Assembly: GCA_032716605.1 (NCBI GenBank)
Contig: CM064480.1
Span: 46,555,372-46,619,371, forward strand
Direction of reading: 5' to 3'
Length of the DNA: 64,000 nt
From: Paralithodes platypus
Lineage: Eukaryota > Arthropoda > Malacostraca > Decapoda > Lithodidae
Positions 42,803 through 53,998 of the stretch are shown here, one piece after another; position 1 is the first letter of the stretch, and the number at the start of each line of letters is the position of its first letter. A model generated the notes under the pieces. The model saw only the letters and a program-made list of their open reading frames with translations, had not been told where the DNA came from and made no database searches. The position numbers and the translations under genes were made by a program.

Positions 42803-43168
42803 GTGACCCAAGACGTCATGCCACTATATGATGCAATGTTCCCAAGGCCACCGCCACCAGCAAGTATGACAAGGGATCAGAAGCGGCGGTGGAAGGAAAA
42901 GAAGCGGATAGAGCGGATGTCGGAAGCTCTATATTGGCACCACAATGCTTCCAACGAGACCCTTAATGATGCCAAAAGATTAGCGATGATCAAGGAGTCT
43001 GAACACATACAGTCCGAAGAGGCAAATCTCACCACAAGCGATCTTATAAGACTAACACGAGATATTATGCCGCTTTATAATTTTGTTTTCCCGAGGAGCC
43101 CCAACCCTGAAGGGCTAACCAAATGCCAAGAACAAAGGTGGGATAAGAAAATCACAAAAATAGATTAG
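42803..43168 (+). pseudogene. Array unit 3 frame, same one-base deletion
   Basis: It carries the same truncating deletion as unit 2. The unit is cut at 43266 before the Pro/Thr part and MITE. Confidence 0.7.
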
Positions 43169-43395
43169 CTGAAGCTCTCGCATGGAAGCAAAAGACTTCA
43201 GTCGAAACACTAATGAGAATTGCCCAAGATCTTGAACGTACAAGAAAACAGGCAGAACTTACAAATGAAGCATCCCTGTGAAGTGTTTGGCTATTAGTAA
43301 ACAAATAAAATAAGCAGACAGTTAGAATTATTAGAGTTTTTTAGGACAAAATGAATTGACAGTACCATTTATTGAGTCCCAATATAACTAATATA

Positions 43396-43942
43396 CAGGG
43401 TGTTCAGAAAAAATGTGTACAAAATGGAATGGGTGATAGGGAACACAGAATTAAACATTTTGTACTCCATGGAGGTATGTCCATAAATGCTTCCTTGCGG
43501 TGCTACAGGCTAGACAGTTTCAACGTAATTTCCCTAAATTTGTACCCTAATTTCTCTGTGAGTAATCCGTCTACATACAAACATGGTAATTTAATGTACA
43601 CAACAGTATGACATAAGACATCTTCGTTCAGTAAACAGTTCTGACTGATGATTAATGATTGTTAATCTTCTCTTCAATTTAATGTTCTTTTGTTTTTGCA
43701 GTGTACTGACATTAATAAAGTAATGTTCATACTGTTGTGTACATTAAATTACCATGTTTGTATGTAAACGGATTACTCACAGAGAAGTTAGGGTACAAAT
43801 TTAGGGAAATTACGTTGAAAGTGTCTACCCTGTAGCACCGCAAGGAAGCATTTATGGACATACCTCCATGGAGTACAAAATGTTTAATTCTGTGTTCCCT
43901 ATCACCCATTTAATTTTGTACACATGTTTTTTGAACACCCTG
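43396..43942. mobile_element. Mariner-type foldback MITE, 547 bp, TA target
   Basis: Arms of about 220 bp (43396-43617 and 43722-43942) are near-perfect inverted repeats around a spacer of roughly 110 bp. The ends read 'CAGGGTGTTCAGAAAAAATG' and the complement. TA dinucleotides flank both sides (43394-43395, 43943-43944), typical of Tc1/mariner. The arms give mirrored short frames on the two strands, which are not genes. Confidence 0.85.
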
Positions 43943-44039
43943 TATAAGTCTGTCCTAAAGTTACTAGCAAAACTGTCCTAGAGTTACTAGCGACAACTGT
44001 TCTAGACTACTACCAACAACTGTTCTAGAAGTACTGTTA

Positions 44040-44530
44040 AGCCCCTTTCCCACGGGTGCGATTTTCATCGCCGATACCAACGAACTGGCACACTCGCAAC
44101 ATATTGCAAAAAGATCTTGAATTAACGCATCTGCTAACGGGCTGGTCATTTGACTCACAACTGGCCTTGCAAGTTTTCGGACTGTTCAAAATTTGGCACA
44201 ATAAATGGCGACCTGTGCGAACCCTCGCAAGCATCTTCAAATATTCGATGACGCAACGGCGAGGCCCTCGCAGTTGCTCTTTGTCATCGGCGAGGGTGTC
44301 GCACGAAAAAAAACTTTGCAATGTTGCGAAACTTAGCACGATGGCTCGCTGATGCACAATAATCATCGGCGTGCGCCTCGGCAATTACTCGCACATGTCA
44401 TGCGACGTGCAACCGAAGACTCGTCGGGGTATACTCCGCACGAGGCGTGCGAGGAGCTGTGCGACGTGGACGAATGCTCGCAAAATACCTCGCCGAGGCC
44501 AAAGAGCACCATCGGCGAGGTGGGTAAAAA
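44040..44530. mobile_element. Truncated Harbinger-like end
   Basis: 'TTA' is followed by 'AGCCCCTTTCCCACGGGTGC', close to the 'AGCCCCTTTCACAC' end at 61394. The next 480 bp is rich in 'CATCGGCGAGG' and 'ACTCGCA' motifs in both orientations, resembling the subterminal arrays of Harbinger 1. I see no opposite end and no transposase. Confidence 0.5.
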
Positions 44531-45390
44531 TAAGGAGAGTCGACTTGTCAACCCTTGCTTTACCTGATTTTAAATCAGTACACGTATGTCTGGCATGGGT
44601 GAGGTGAGGTCAGGGGGGGGATACATAGTGCAGGACAGGTCAAAAAGGTCATTCTACAGTCCCCAGTCACCTACTATGGGTTTGAGAGGCCGTCTGGCAT
44701 CGTTTTTCGGGAATAACTTCTTAACAAACAGTTGTATCAGTATGATATTTTGACACATCTTTTTTCACACCATCCCCTAATTTTCGTCAATTTAGTGCAT
44801 TACCGAATCAAATTGTTTGACCTAAAATCATAACTATTGTACATATTGAATTTTTTTTTTTATTACCGTCGCATTCACGCACCGAATATTCGTGTGAAGT
44901 TTGGTGAAAATCCGTCGAACGGTCTAGGAGGAGTTATCGGACAGACAGACATTTCGGCCGCCATGTACCACTATACGGGTAGCGATACCACTCTGCTTAC
45001 GCAAAGTTGATGATCGTTTTGTTTCGAGCCGGCAGCCAAATGAGGCTGAAAATACACAAAGTCCTATATGCTAGGTAGTCAACAGGATGAATATACCTGC
45101 TATAAGGACGTCTACAAACACCCAAAAGAGATAAGATGCGGGCATGGAACCAGGTATAACCCAGGGGTGGTGCATCCACACCTAACTTCCACAGCCAGGA
45201 ATGTTTTTGACAGAAACCTCTCATGCTGGTAGGTGAATTCATACCCGCACTACAAGAGCCGAGGGACTAGCGTACAGTGACTCAGTGCACTCGGCCACTG
45301 TGGCCGTGTGTATGTGTGGACAAGCTGTGGTGCGCTTAAATGGAAAAATATCATTTCTGAATTACCGGACTCTGGTCGTGAAGGAGCCCC
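44531..45390. other. No gene seen; unclassified repeat-like segment
   Basis: Around 44890-44940 'GTTTGGTGAAAATCCGTCGA' resembles a phrase frequent in animal TEs. I cannot assign it to a family. No coding region. Confidence 0.3.
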
Positions 45391-45399
45391 ACGGTGTGG

Positions 45400-45660
45400 G
45401 TGAGGGAGCCAGGCATCGTCAACGCTTCACCCATACACAGTCTACCGCCCGCCACCACCACCACCACCCATCCACCATCTCCACCCCACCCCGCACCACT
45501 ACCTCGCCCCACACCGCCACCCCATCCAGCACAGCCAACCCACCCCGCACTACTATCCCACCCCGGACCACCCACCATCCCCGTCAGCCACCATCCACCC
45601 CACCACCATCTCCCCTGATCTCCTACACCCCCACCCCCCCGAGTCTCTACTGCTGCACTA
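45400..45660. repeat. C-rich low-complexity tract
   Basis: Degenerate 'CCACCCCACC' and 'CCACCATC' steps. Pro/Thr/His-rich frames on the plus strand and Gly-rich ones on the minus strand are compositional. It lies just upstream of LINE 3 and may belong to its 5' region. Confidence 0.6.
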
Positions 45661-45960
45661 ACACCACGGCGTGGGGAGTTTGCCTTCCCACCCACCCTCC
45701 ATCAGCGACCAGAGGGTGGTGACCTACCAGTGGGCCTAGTGCAGGGTGGCCCTCCTAACTCGGCCCATCATGGTAGGCCCAGTATCGCAGGGGGTCAGGT
45801 GCCGCCCTTGGACAAACAACAGCGCACAAGAAATCGACCAGACAGATACACAACTAGGTAGATTCAACATTGAGACTATATTACGTTTTGATAAATATAG
45901 TACTATTTTCCATTCATGCCTTATAATGATGTATTACCCTTTCATAATCTCAATGACCAT

Positions 45961-47818
45961 TGTTACGACCTGGCACTTGGGTACACAAGGGCTCTCAATC
46001 AGGACTCGAATACGGCTCGCTGCCACAACGGAAACACACGATCCCAACCCCTGAGTACTGCCAGCCGAACAAAAAACACCAATACCCTCCAGAGTCCAAT
46101 CTGCTATAACGGGGTATACAAGAACTCGGTACTAGTGTTCAACAACAGACTAATAAAGAGACAGGAATTATCTAGTCTGGTCAACAATCAAACAATGAAG
46201 TAAGAAACAACAACACCAAAGAATAGTGTTGGCCGAAGCCGAAGTAATCCACCCTTGACTAAGAACTTAAGAAGTCCTCCACCCTCTACTTCGGATCGGC
46301 ACTATTACGTTACGTTAATTAATAGTCCTTAAGCATCGAGCAAGGAATCTTCTGAAAAAAGTTAGATGCTTCTCGGATGCTCGTAAGAAGTACGTATCGG
46401 ATTTTGAACAGTAATTCAATAAGCAAAAACACTGGCAATTAAATACTATTAAAGGTTTAAATTGGCATAAGAATAATTAAAAGAATATGCAATAGTAAAT
46501 GGCAAACATTAAAAAGAAGTACTCCGCAAATGCAACGGCAATAGCCTACTCGGATTGTGCTCGTGGGCCACTAATCACTAAAGTAGCCAAGCTTGCAACA
46601 CATGAAATCAATAGTGCATAAACAGTATCATACATAAGGAAAGCTTCAATACTATTCTGTATCTACTAATCGAGTAAAGTCTAGCTGGGGTACTGTGGGC
46701 AAAAGGTAGCAGTGACTGAGCAAAAACGGCTCGTAGCCTAGCGAAGTCCTCACAACTGTTTAAAGTATTACGTTAAAACTAACAAGTGCACTTTGAGAAA
46801 TCCAGATCCCTTGTATCTGGTTTTCTCCCGGCTCCTTGACAAAGTAAAAGCAAACTGTTAATAAAATACAGGGTGGTTAGGCTCTTGCCCTCACGCACTG
46901 TAAATTATTAACTCAACACAGTCAGCCGCGAAGACAACCTAGGCTTCACTGAACCGAAACGAGTATGCAGGTTTATCGCTTAACCACTGCATCAGACAAC
47001 AACTCGTAACACAGAAAAGCCTTACCCCAGTCTAGCATTACCTAGACTAGCAGAAAACAGGAATAATAATAATAACACACAGGGAAATGCATATACAAGT
47101 GCAACAAACATAAATCAATCCTATTCTAAGTTAACCTTTCCAAAATAGGCTATCTAATAGGCAAGTATCTAGTGAGAACTCAAGCGATAATACGTTGGCT
47201 GACTAGCTCTGCACCAACGGGACCATGGAAGTTAAACAGGCAGGGAAAAGAGGAGATAAGAATGTAAGGTAGTAGAGAAAGTTCACATCAGTCAGAAGAA
47301 TATATATAGTTAGCAAGGGAAATGAGAAGTCGCTCTGCCTAATGAGTTCTGATGAAAAAATGGCTAGACTTCCCTTTTTATTCCCGGCCCTCTAGTGAGC
47401 CCAACGTGAACTACTAAGGACCGCCCACTGACAATCATTACGTAATTTCTCTCTCTCCTCTGGGATAGACAAAGGCTTTCCTAGCACTGAGGGGAGGGGG
47501 GAGGGGGGGGAGTGCTAGTGAGTTAGGCCCACCTCCCGCATGGCGCACCCACTGACCCCCAACTGTGGCTGCCGCTTCTCCCATCATTACAAATAAGTTT
47601 TACACACAATACTTATAACTAATGATATAAAATAGAACTCGTTGACTCAGATGAAAACAAAATACATATTCATATTACTTATAGTACAACGGCTCACATG
47701 AACTAAGTTAGGAAACTCTACATAGACTACAGCCAAAGTTCCTGCCCTGACGATCCTAGCGAGAGTGGGGCATGACTAGGCGTTCTGTACAGCATGCTCA
47801 CACTGGACATGCGTCGCA
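45961..47818 (-). repeat. 3' LTR of the gypsy element
   Basis: Matches 53999-55842 with few substitutions and short indels (for example a missing 'TTGC' around 46590 and a G-run difference near 47500). Such low divergence implies a young insertion. Confidence 0.95.
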
Positions 47819-47829
47819 CCTCCCCCAAG
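47819..47829 (-). other. Polypurine tract of the gypsy element
   Basis: 'CTTGGGGGAGG' on the minus strand directly abuts the 3' LTR, the expected primer site for plus-strand DNA synthesis. Confidence 0.75.
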
Positions 47830-48215
47830 ATTTTACTTGCTCAACCCTGAGCTAAAATCTGACAAACACAGAACCCCATCAAGCCCCTCACACCCAGCGA
47901 CCGCATGGGACTAAAACAAAGCTGTGTTTATCACCAAAACACATCTTATTATTAAAAAAAAAAAATCACATTTTATAACTCCTCCCAACAATAGCAAAAA
48001 GACACAATATCATGCTCCCAGAGCGAGCTTACAGCAGCTAAGCCGTTTGATAGTTCGTGGACTACTCAAACTCTATAGGCTATGACAAACTTATACGATT
48101 ATCTATATCAAAAGAAAGAGTTTTTATATGATTTTTATATTTTAATATGTTTTTCCCGGCTGCACTATAAGGGCAGCCTATTTTCCTCCACTCAAACCCA
48201 CACACCTGTGATAAC

Positions 48216-49925
48216 CTACGACTGATCATCCACCCTTGATAAACAATCCGCGATCACATTGTCACATCCAGCAATATGACGGATGTCCAGGTTATACTCC
48301 TGCAACATCAAAGACCACCTGGTCAGTCTCATATTGCGATTGTGAAATTGATTCAGGAATCTCAAAGGGTGATGATCAGTGTAGATAACCACGACTGGGC
48401 CATAGGCTGGAACATACACCTCGAAGTGCCTGAGCGACAGCACAATCGCCAGTAATTCCTTTTCTATTGTAGAATAGTTCTTTTGTGCAGCATTGAACTT
48501 CTTAGAAAAGAAACTTACTGGGTGTTCCACACCTTCATTGTCTGTCTGTAGCAAGACGGCCCCAGCCCCTACACCACTAGCATCTGTTGCCAGCTGAAAA
48601 GGCCTGTTAAAGTCTGGGGCCCTGAGTATCGGGTGAGTACATAGCAAATGTTTCACCAAAGTGAAAGCCTTTTCACACTCAGGTGCCCACAAAAACTTTT
48701 TGTCTTTAGATAACAAATCTGTGAGAGGTGCCAACACCGTTGAGTAACCTTTTATGAAGCGTCTGTAGTAGCCTATCATACCCAAGAATCTCATAATCTG
48801 CTTCTTGGTTGTTGGGTGCGGAAATTTATTGATAGCCTGTACCTTGTTCTGAGGAGGGCACACCTTTCCCCTTCCCACTACAAACCCAAGGTACTGCACA
48901 GTGGCTTTTACGAAGTCACACTTTGCCAAATTTACTACCAGACCTGCTTCACTAAGTTTCCGGAACAAGGTCTCAAGGTGCTCACAATGGCTCTCAAAGT
49001 CGTCATCATAAATGATTACATCGTCCAAATATACGGTGCAATTTGGAATGTCCTTTACAATTTCATTCATCAGGTTCTGAAACGTTGCTGGTGCATTCTT
49101 AAGTCCGTAAGGCATAACATTACACCGGTAGGTACTCCCGTCCACAACAAAACCACATACCTCTTTAGCACGCTCGGACAAAGGTACTTGCCAGTAACCT
49201 TTTACTAAATCTACTTTAGACAAAAAACGAGCATTACCAATTTTGTCAACACTATCATCAACCCGAGGAAGAGGATATGGGTTAGTTGGAGTCAAACCGT
49301 TTAACCTACGGAAATCAATACAAAAGCGTACCTTGCCATCTGGCTTAGGCTGCAGTGTTACGGGGGAAGTCCACTTAACTGTGCCTTTCTCTATCAACCC
49401 TCTACTGAGCATATAATCCAACTCATCCCTCAGAGCTGGTAGTTTTATGGGGGGCACACGGTACGGGATTGACTTAAAGGGTAGATGGTCCCCCACGTCA
49501 ACATCATGCATAGCCTGAGTAGTGAGGCCTGGGTGTTCAGCAAATACAGTGGGGTATGAACCGAACAACTGACGGATAGCATCAAACTGCGGCTCAGGCA
49601 AATGAGCTATAGCCTCGTCAGCCCTAAGGCTCGAGTTCCCCGCCCACTGATCCGCTGAAACATGTTGATCCCAGCTATCCTCCTCTGAAGCTTGACTGTC
49701 CCCCTCTCCTTCTCCACCATGGCCGCAACAAGCCAACACAGGGACAGTGAGAGGCTCAGAGGGGCGCCTCACATACTCTTTAATAAGGTTCACGTGACAT
49801 AACTGGTTCTTTTTCCTCCTGTCTGGAGTGGCAACAAGGTAATCTAAGTCTGAAATTTTTTTCCCCAATTTTATAAGGTCCAGTGTACTTCGCAGAGAGG
49901 GGGTTACCAACCAAAGGCAACACAA
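48216..49925 (-). CDS. pol: Gypsy element reverse transcriptase and RNase H
   Basis: About 569 codons, open without stops. Early residues ('YLVATPDRRKKNQLCHVNLI') belong to the tail of the integrase or its linker to RT. RT motifs: 'TSPVTLQPKPDGKVRFCIDF', 'LSKVDLVKGYWQVPL', 'MPYGLKNAPATFQNLMN' and 'CTVYLDDVIIY' (catalytic YLDD, about residue 297). RNase H begins near residue 440 with 'LATDASGVGAGAVLL' and has 'YSTIEKELLAIV' and 'IYTDHHPLRFL'. The protein ends 'DCLSRVDDQS' just after RNase H. No integrase follows, unlike most gypsy elements. A one-base frameshift near 49858 separates it from the integrase frame. The domain itself looks intact. Confidence 0.93.
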   Translation of the reverse strand: MCCLWLVTPSLRSTLDLIKLGKKISDLDYLVATPDRRKKNQLCHVNLIKEYVRRPSEPLTVPVLACCGHGGEGEGDSQASEEDSWDQHVSADQWAGNSSLRADEAIAHLPEPQFDAIRQLFGSYPTVFAEHPGLTTQAMHDVDVGDHLPFKSIPYRVPPIKLPALRDELDYMLSRGLIEKGTVKWTSPVTLQPKPDGKVRFCIDFRRLNGLTPTNPYPLPRVDDSVDKIGNARFLSKVDLVKGYWQVPLSERAKEVCGFVVDGSTYRCNVMPYGLKNAPATFQNLMNEIVKDIPNCTVYLDDVIIYDDDFESHCEHLETLFRKLSEAGLVVNLAKCDFVKATVQYLGFVVGRGKVCPPQNKVQAINKFPHPTTKKQIMRFLGMIGYYRRFIKGYSTVLAPLTDLLSKDKKFLWAPECEKAFTLVKHLLCTHPILRAPDFNRPFQLATDASGVGAGAVLLQTDNEGVEHPVSFFSKKFNAAQKNYSTIEKELLAIVLSLRHFEVYVPAYGPVVVIYTDHHPLRFLNQFHNRNMRLTRWSLMLQEYNLDIRHIAGCDNVIADCLSRVDDQS

Positions 49926-50427
49926 TTAATACCTCTTGTCCTACAGTGAACTTCCGGAGCCTCACTTTGCGATCATACCTGTCCTTCATCAAAGCTTGTG
50001 ATTCTGTCAAATTTCTACCTGCCATCTCCAGACTCTTAAGCATGCGCTCACGGCTTTCAAGCACATACTTTAATAATGGACAAGGCTGCACAGTCCCCTC
50101 CCAAATTTCTTTCAGCATGTTAAGGGGGCCCCTGACACGGTGTCCAAAAATCAGCTCGTTTGGACTAAATCCCAGGCTCTCACCAGGTACCTCCCGAGCA
50201 GCAAACAGCACATAAGGCAATCCAAGATCCCAATCCATACCGTTGTCAGCACAATAACACCTGAGCATGCTTTTAAGTGTAGCATGCCACCGCTCAAGCA
50301 CCCCTCGACTCTCAGGGTGATACGCTGACGATACTACTGCTCGTAGCCCATGCTGTTGCATTGTTTGCTTGAACATGTTGGAGGTGAAATTAGATCCCTG
50401 ATCAGACTGAATCTCCTCCGGGTACCC
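49780..50427 (-). pseudogene. pol: Gypsy element integrase, C-terminal part
   Basis: It continues in the same frame after an in-frame TAG at 50428-50430. The first residues include 'IQSDQGSNFTS', which carries the second catalytic Asp, and 'SSAYHPESRGVLERWHATLK', which carries the Glu. Later 'KYTGPYKIG' is the typical C-terminal motif of gypsy integrases. The frame runs off after an A-run (about 49855-49862), where a one-base change shifts it away from the RT frame. Confidence 0.85.
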
Positions 50428-53313
50428 CTACCTTGAGAAGTACCACAACAAGTTACTGACTACCGTCTTAGCCATTCCATTTTTCATAGGGTATGCATCG
50501 GGGTATCTAGTGGCAACATCCATTATGGTTAACAAAAATTTATTTCCAGCCTTAGTGGGAGGGAGTGGACCAACCATGTCAACAATAATTTTACTAAAGG
50601 GTGCCCCAATCACAGGAATAGGGTGTAACGGAGCCTTAGGAATAACTTGGTTCGGTTTCCCGACACGTTGACAAATATCACATGAGTTTATCCATGACTG
50701 CACATGAGACTTCATCCCCGGCCACCAAAACAATTTCCCCAAAGCCGCCACCGTTTTTCTCACCCCTAGATGTCCTGTCAGTGGTGTGTCATGCGCCAAC
50801 CTTAGTAGGCTATCCCTGCACTCCTGTGGCACCACCAACTGGTCCACTACTCCGGACCCCTTTTGCCAACTACGTTTAGGGTCTTGAAAACGCCTATAGA
50901 GGATGCCTTCTAAATAAAAAAAATCTCCTGGCTGTGCATCGCCGTCCTCGTCGAGCTCTACAGCTCCATTAGCACACGTTTGGAGCTCAGGGTCCTCTAG
51001 TTGCAACCGTATATCTGAGGGTGCCAAGCGATCTAACTGCTCCCGGAGCAATGCATGACCTTCCCCGATACTGGGCTGCTCCCTCTGTCTCTCTCGATGT
51101 ACATAACGTTGCTGTCGTGGAGACTCGTCATGCCCAGCCTCGTCACTCTCGATGACAGGCCCAGGGGCTACTCCAGAATTAAGTAATGGTGCTAATACTG
51201 AATCACCCAGGAGAGCCGCCGAGTCAAAACTCTTAAAACCAACTCCAGCTTTAGCCTCCTCCTGTTGATCGTTCCTCCGCTGGCCTGAAAACGGAGGACT
51301 AGGCTGTGGCACTTTAGCTGCCCGAGCTCGGGTGACAACACACGCCATGGGTTGTGTCTGGCACCGCTCGACCCCCTCTTGCTCTTCCCTACTCACGTCG
51401 GCCGGCCTCTCGGCAACGACTAAGGGTAGAACCTCAGAAGCGGGCATTGCAAAGTCGTTGCCGAGAAGAAGGTCGACGCCCTCCACTGGCAGTTTCTCCA
51501 CAATCCCGACATCCAATTCACGTGCCACACCATCCACCTCCAACTCCAACCGCACCAGCGGGTATGACCGAGTTGCATTAATACCCTGCACCACTACCAC
51601 CCGAGCCGCGTTTATAGGGTAGCCAGTCAAGTTTTTCATCAGAGTCTGGGAAGCACCTGTATAACGCAAGACCTCTACTCCATGCTTGCGCCCCGCCCAC
51701 ATCACGCAACCCCGCCCTCTATGGTCGCAAAAAACATCCTGAGCAGGGTTCGAGCCTCCCAGGTGCTTCTGCATTGGCTGTGCCTCAGCCTCTGACGAAC
51801 TGCCCCGGGCAAACTCAGATGACTTCGGAGACACACCAATGTTGCAGGCCAAAGACACAGCTGCTGTAGGTGGTTTGCTAGGACAGACTCTTGCAAAGTG
51901 CCCCTTTTTATGACATTGATAACACTCCAACTCCCCTTTGGGCTTCCCTTGGTACTGGGAAGGGCCCGGCCCCTTCTTAAATGGGACGGTGCTAGACTTG
52001 TGGTCAGTCTTGGTATCATGGCTCTTGTACTTGTTTGCATAAGGTATATCACTAACTCGGGGGGGTGGGGCGTCACGCCCCTTGTTACCTGCCTCACTAC
52101 GCTGGGCAGACCCGCACCCACGAATTAGTGATAGCCGGAGGTCAGCCATCTCAGCTGCCTCCTGTAGAGTTTTTGGGTTCTTTTCTTTAATAGTTAAAGT
52201 CATTTCTGCACCAGTACACTTATAAAACTGCTCGAGCAGAAACAGCTCAGTCAACTGTTCGGCCGTCTCAGCTTTCTCAGAACGTGTCCAGTTTTTAAGT
52301 GCATCTTTTAAGTCCCGGCCATGTTCAAGAAAGGTCGCCTCCCTAGTCTTTGTAACACCCCGAAACTTCAATCGATATGTTTCCGGTTGCAACTCGTATG
52401 CCCGTAGGACAGCTCTCTTCAATTCTGGGTAGTCAATGCAAGACTCTAAAGGCAGTGCATCATAAGCCTTCAGACCCTTACCCGTAAGTCTTGAGGAGAC
52501 TAGAGCTGCCCACTTCTCTTCAGGCCAATTATGCTGCCTACACTTCTTCTCAAAACGATTAAAAAATTCTGTGACTTCAGTTTCACTAAATACCGGCACC
52601 AATTTGACTAATTGGGCCAAGGACTGTTCTCTTACTTGGCCCTCATGGCCCATCCGAGTCCCTGTCGACTCTGCAAAAGTCTTATCTAAATCTAATTTAG
52701 CACAATATTTCTCTGAGTTGTACCTAAGCTCAGCCTCATGCCTCCTGGTCTCATCCTCTTGCCTCCTAACCTCAATCTCATGCCTCCTAGTCTCATTCTC
52801 CTGCTTCCTAGCCTCAATCTTAGCAAGCTCAAGTCTAAATACCATATCTGGAGACAGGCAGGAAGAGGGAGCTGCCACTACTGAAGGAGGGGGGGCAAAA
52901 ACTGGGGAACCACCATGTGCACCACCCGAGGGCACTCCAATCTGCCAATTCTCATCCCTCTGTGGGAGAGTGCTAACCTCCGGTAACTGAGTGGACGGCA
53001 CTGTGGGAGTCGAGTGAGAGGGGATCTGGGGAGGAACCCCCCCAAACGCCCTCTCCTCCGAAACCCCATGTCGTCCACGCAACACCCAGGAAATCAGCTC
53101 CCCCTTGGACATCCCTACTACATTGGAAATGCCCAAAACCTTGGCTATCAGGTGCAAGCCACAAACATCCACCCCAGTCAGCCTCTCCTCTGTCACGTGG
53201 TACCGCTTACTCACAAAAACTCTAGCATCCTCCTCACTGGTTACTAACGGCACACCTTCAAATGGCATCTCTCGCTCATCGTCAGTGCTAATGCATGACA
53301 TACTGAAGTCCAC
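50428..53313 (-). pseudogene. gag-pol: Gypsy element gag, protease and N-terminal integrase
   Basis: 961 codons from ATG 53313. Residues about 155-205 form a charged coiled coil ('RRHEIEVRRQEDETRRHEAE'). Residues about 225-320 look like a SCAN-type capsid domain ('FFNRFEKKCRQHNWPEEKWA', 'LKAYDALPLES', 'LKRAVLRAYELQPETYRLKF'). A zinc knuckle 'CYQCHKKGHFARVC' lies near 462. The protease has 'YTGASQT' at residue 551, with Tyr where the catalytic Asp is expected (codon 51661-51663). From about 820 the integrase zinc domain ('HDTPLTGHLGVRKT', 'CDICQRVGKPN') and the start of the catalytic core ('IVDMVGPLPPT', 'MDVATRYPDAYP') follow. A TAG at 50428-50430 cuts the core. Confidence 0.92.
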
Positions 53314-53387
53314 AAAAAAATTCTCGAGACAAAAGTGTTAAACTTCCTATGCAAGCACTAATTACTAAATTAACTGGAGTCTCTTAA

Positions 53388-53867
53388 CACCTTAAGAGCG
53401 GCCTATGCGGTTCATTTATATGTACCGCCCAGCGGGGTGTTTTTAGCCAAAATAGGGCTGTTTACGTGATCATTTTCATGCCTAAATAAGACCCAGAACG
53501 TAAAACAAGTATCTATCCCTGAAAGGGCATAAACAGAGCTTTCGAATGACACCATAACGATCCTTTTATGATGGCTAGTTTTCTTGCAATAACCGTGCAA
53601 CGCGAGTGCAAAAAGCATGTAATTAGCCACTTTCCCGATACAATTCCTTATATAGCGAGTGAGAGAGGGAGGAGGGAGCTGGGATTCGTGTCAGTATGTT
53701 CGCCGCGGTGGTCTGGAGCAGTCATACGCTCGCTACTCTCCTGCCACCACTTGTCTCTCTCTCTCAGCAACTTTACGTGCTGAAAGTGCCACTCGACCTA
53801 TGTCGAGCGCCGCCACATAGTCCAGCTTTATTTAACTCGACTTATGTTGCTCGCCGCTAATTAAGGG
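53388..53867. mobile_element. 480-bp TTAA MITE inside the gypsy leader
   Basis: TTAA at 53384-53387 and 53868-53871 flank a 480-bp element in the opposite orientation to those at 41156 and 42286. Ends here are 'CACCTTAAGAGCGGCC' and the complement of 'TCGCCGCTAATTAAGGG'. It is more diverged from the two array copies than they are from each other. It occupies most of the gap between the 5' LTR and gag. Confidence 0.85.
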
Positions 53868-53986
53868 TTAAATGCTTTACTAATTGCCATACAAACAAAA
53901 ATATTCTTCAATATGCATGCTAAAATACAAACAAACAAATGTTGTACAACTCTGCAAACATTTATACTGTTCACAAAATCCTAAGC

Positions 53987-53996
53987 AAGGTCGCCA
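53987..53996 (-). other. Primer-binding site of the gypsy element
   Basis: On the minus strand 'TGGCGACCTT' starts two bases after the 5' LTR end. Starting with TGG, it fits pairing to a tRNA 3' CCA end. I cannot name the tRNA from the sequence alone. Confidence 0.7.
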
Positions 53997-53998
53997 TT

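Larger units (their letters stand above)
40521..43268 (+). repeat. Tandem array of ~1,130-bp units (units 1, 2 and partial 3)
   Basis: The same ATG context recurs at 40557, 41688 and 42818, so the period is 1130-1131 bp. Unit 3 stops at 43266, where 'CTTACAAAT' continues into unrelated sequence. Each full unit has a coding-like half (about 490 bp), a short Pro/Thr repeat part and a 480-bp MITE. Units 2 and 3 share a one-base deletion absent from unit 1, so they arose from each other after unit 1 separated. Confidence 0.92.

Noticed and set aside
43372..43909. A pair of mirrored small proteins
   Set aside because: They are the two arms of a foldback MITE read in opposite directions.
45285..45722. 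Pro/Thr/His-rich protein
   Set aside because: It is explained by a C-rich low-complexity tract; both strands are open and no domain is seen.
48816..53341. Plus-strand frames within the gypsy element
   Set aside because: They are shadows of the minus-strand gag-pol; no domain is recognisable on the plus strand.
53568..53783. Small open frame near the gypsy 5' LTR
   Set aside because: It lies entirely in the 480-bp MITE.
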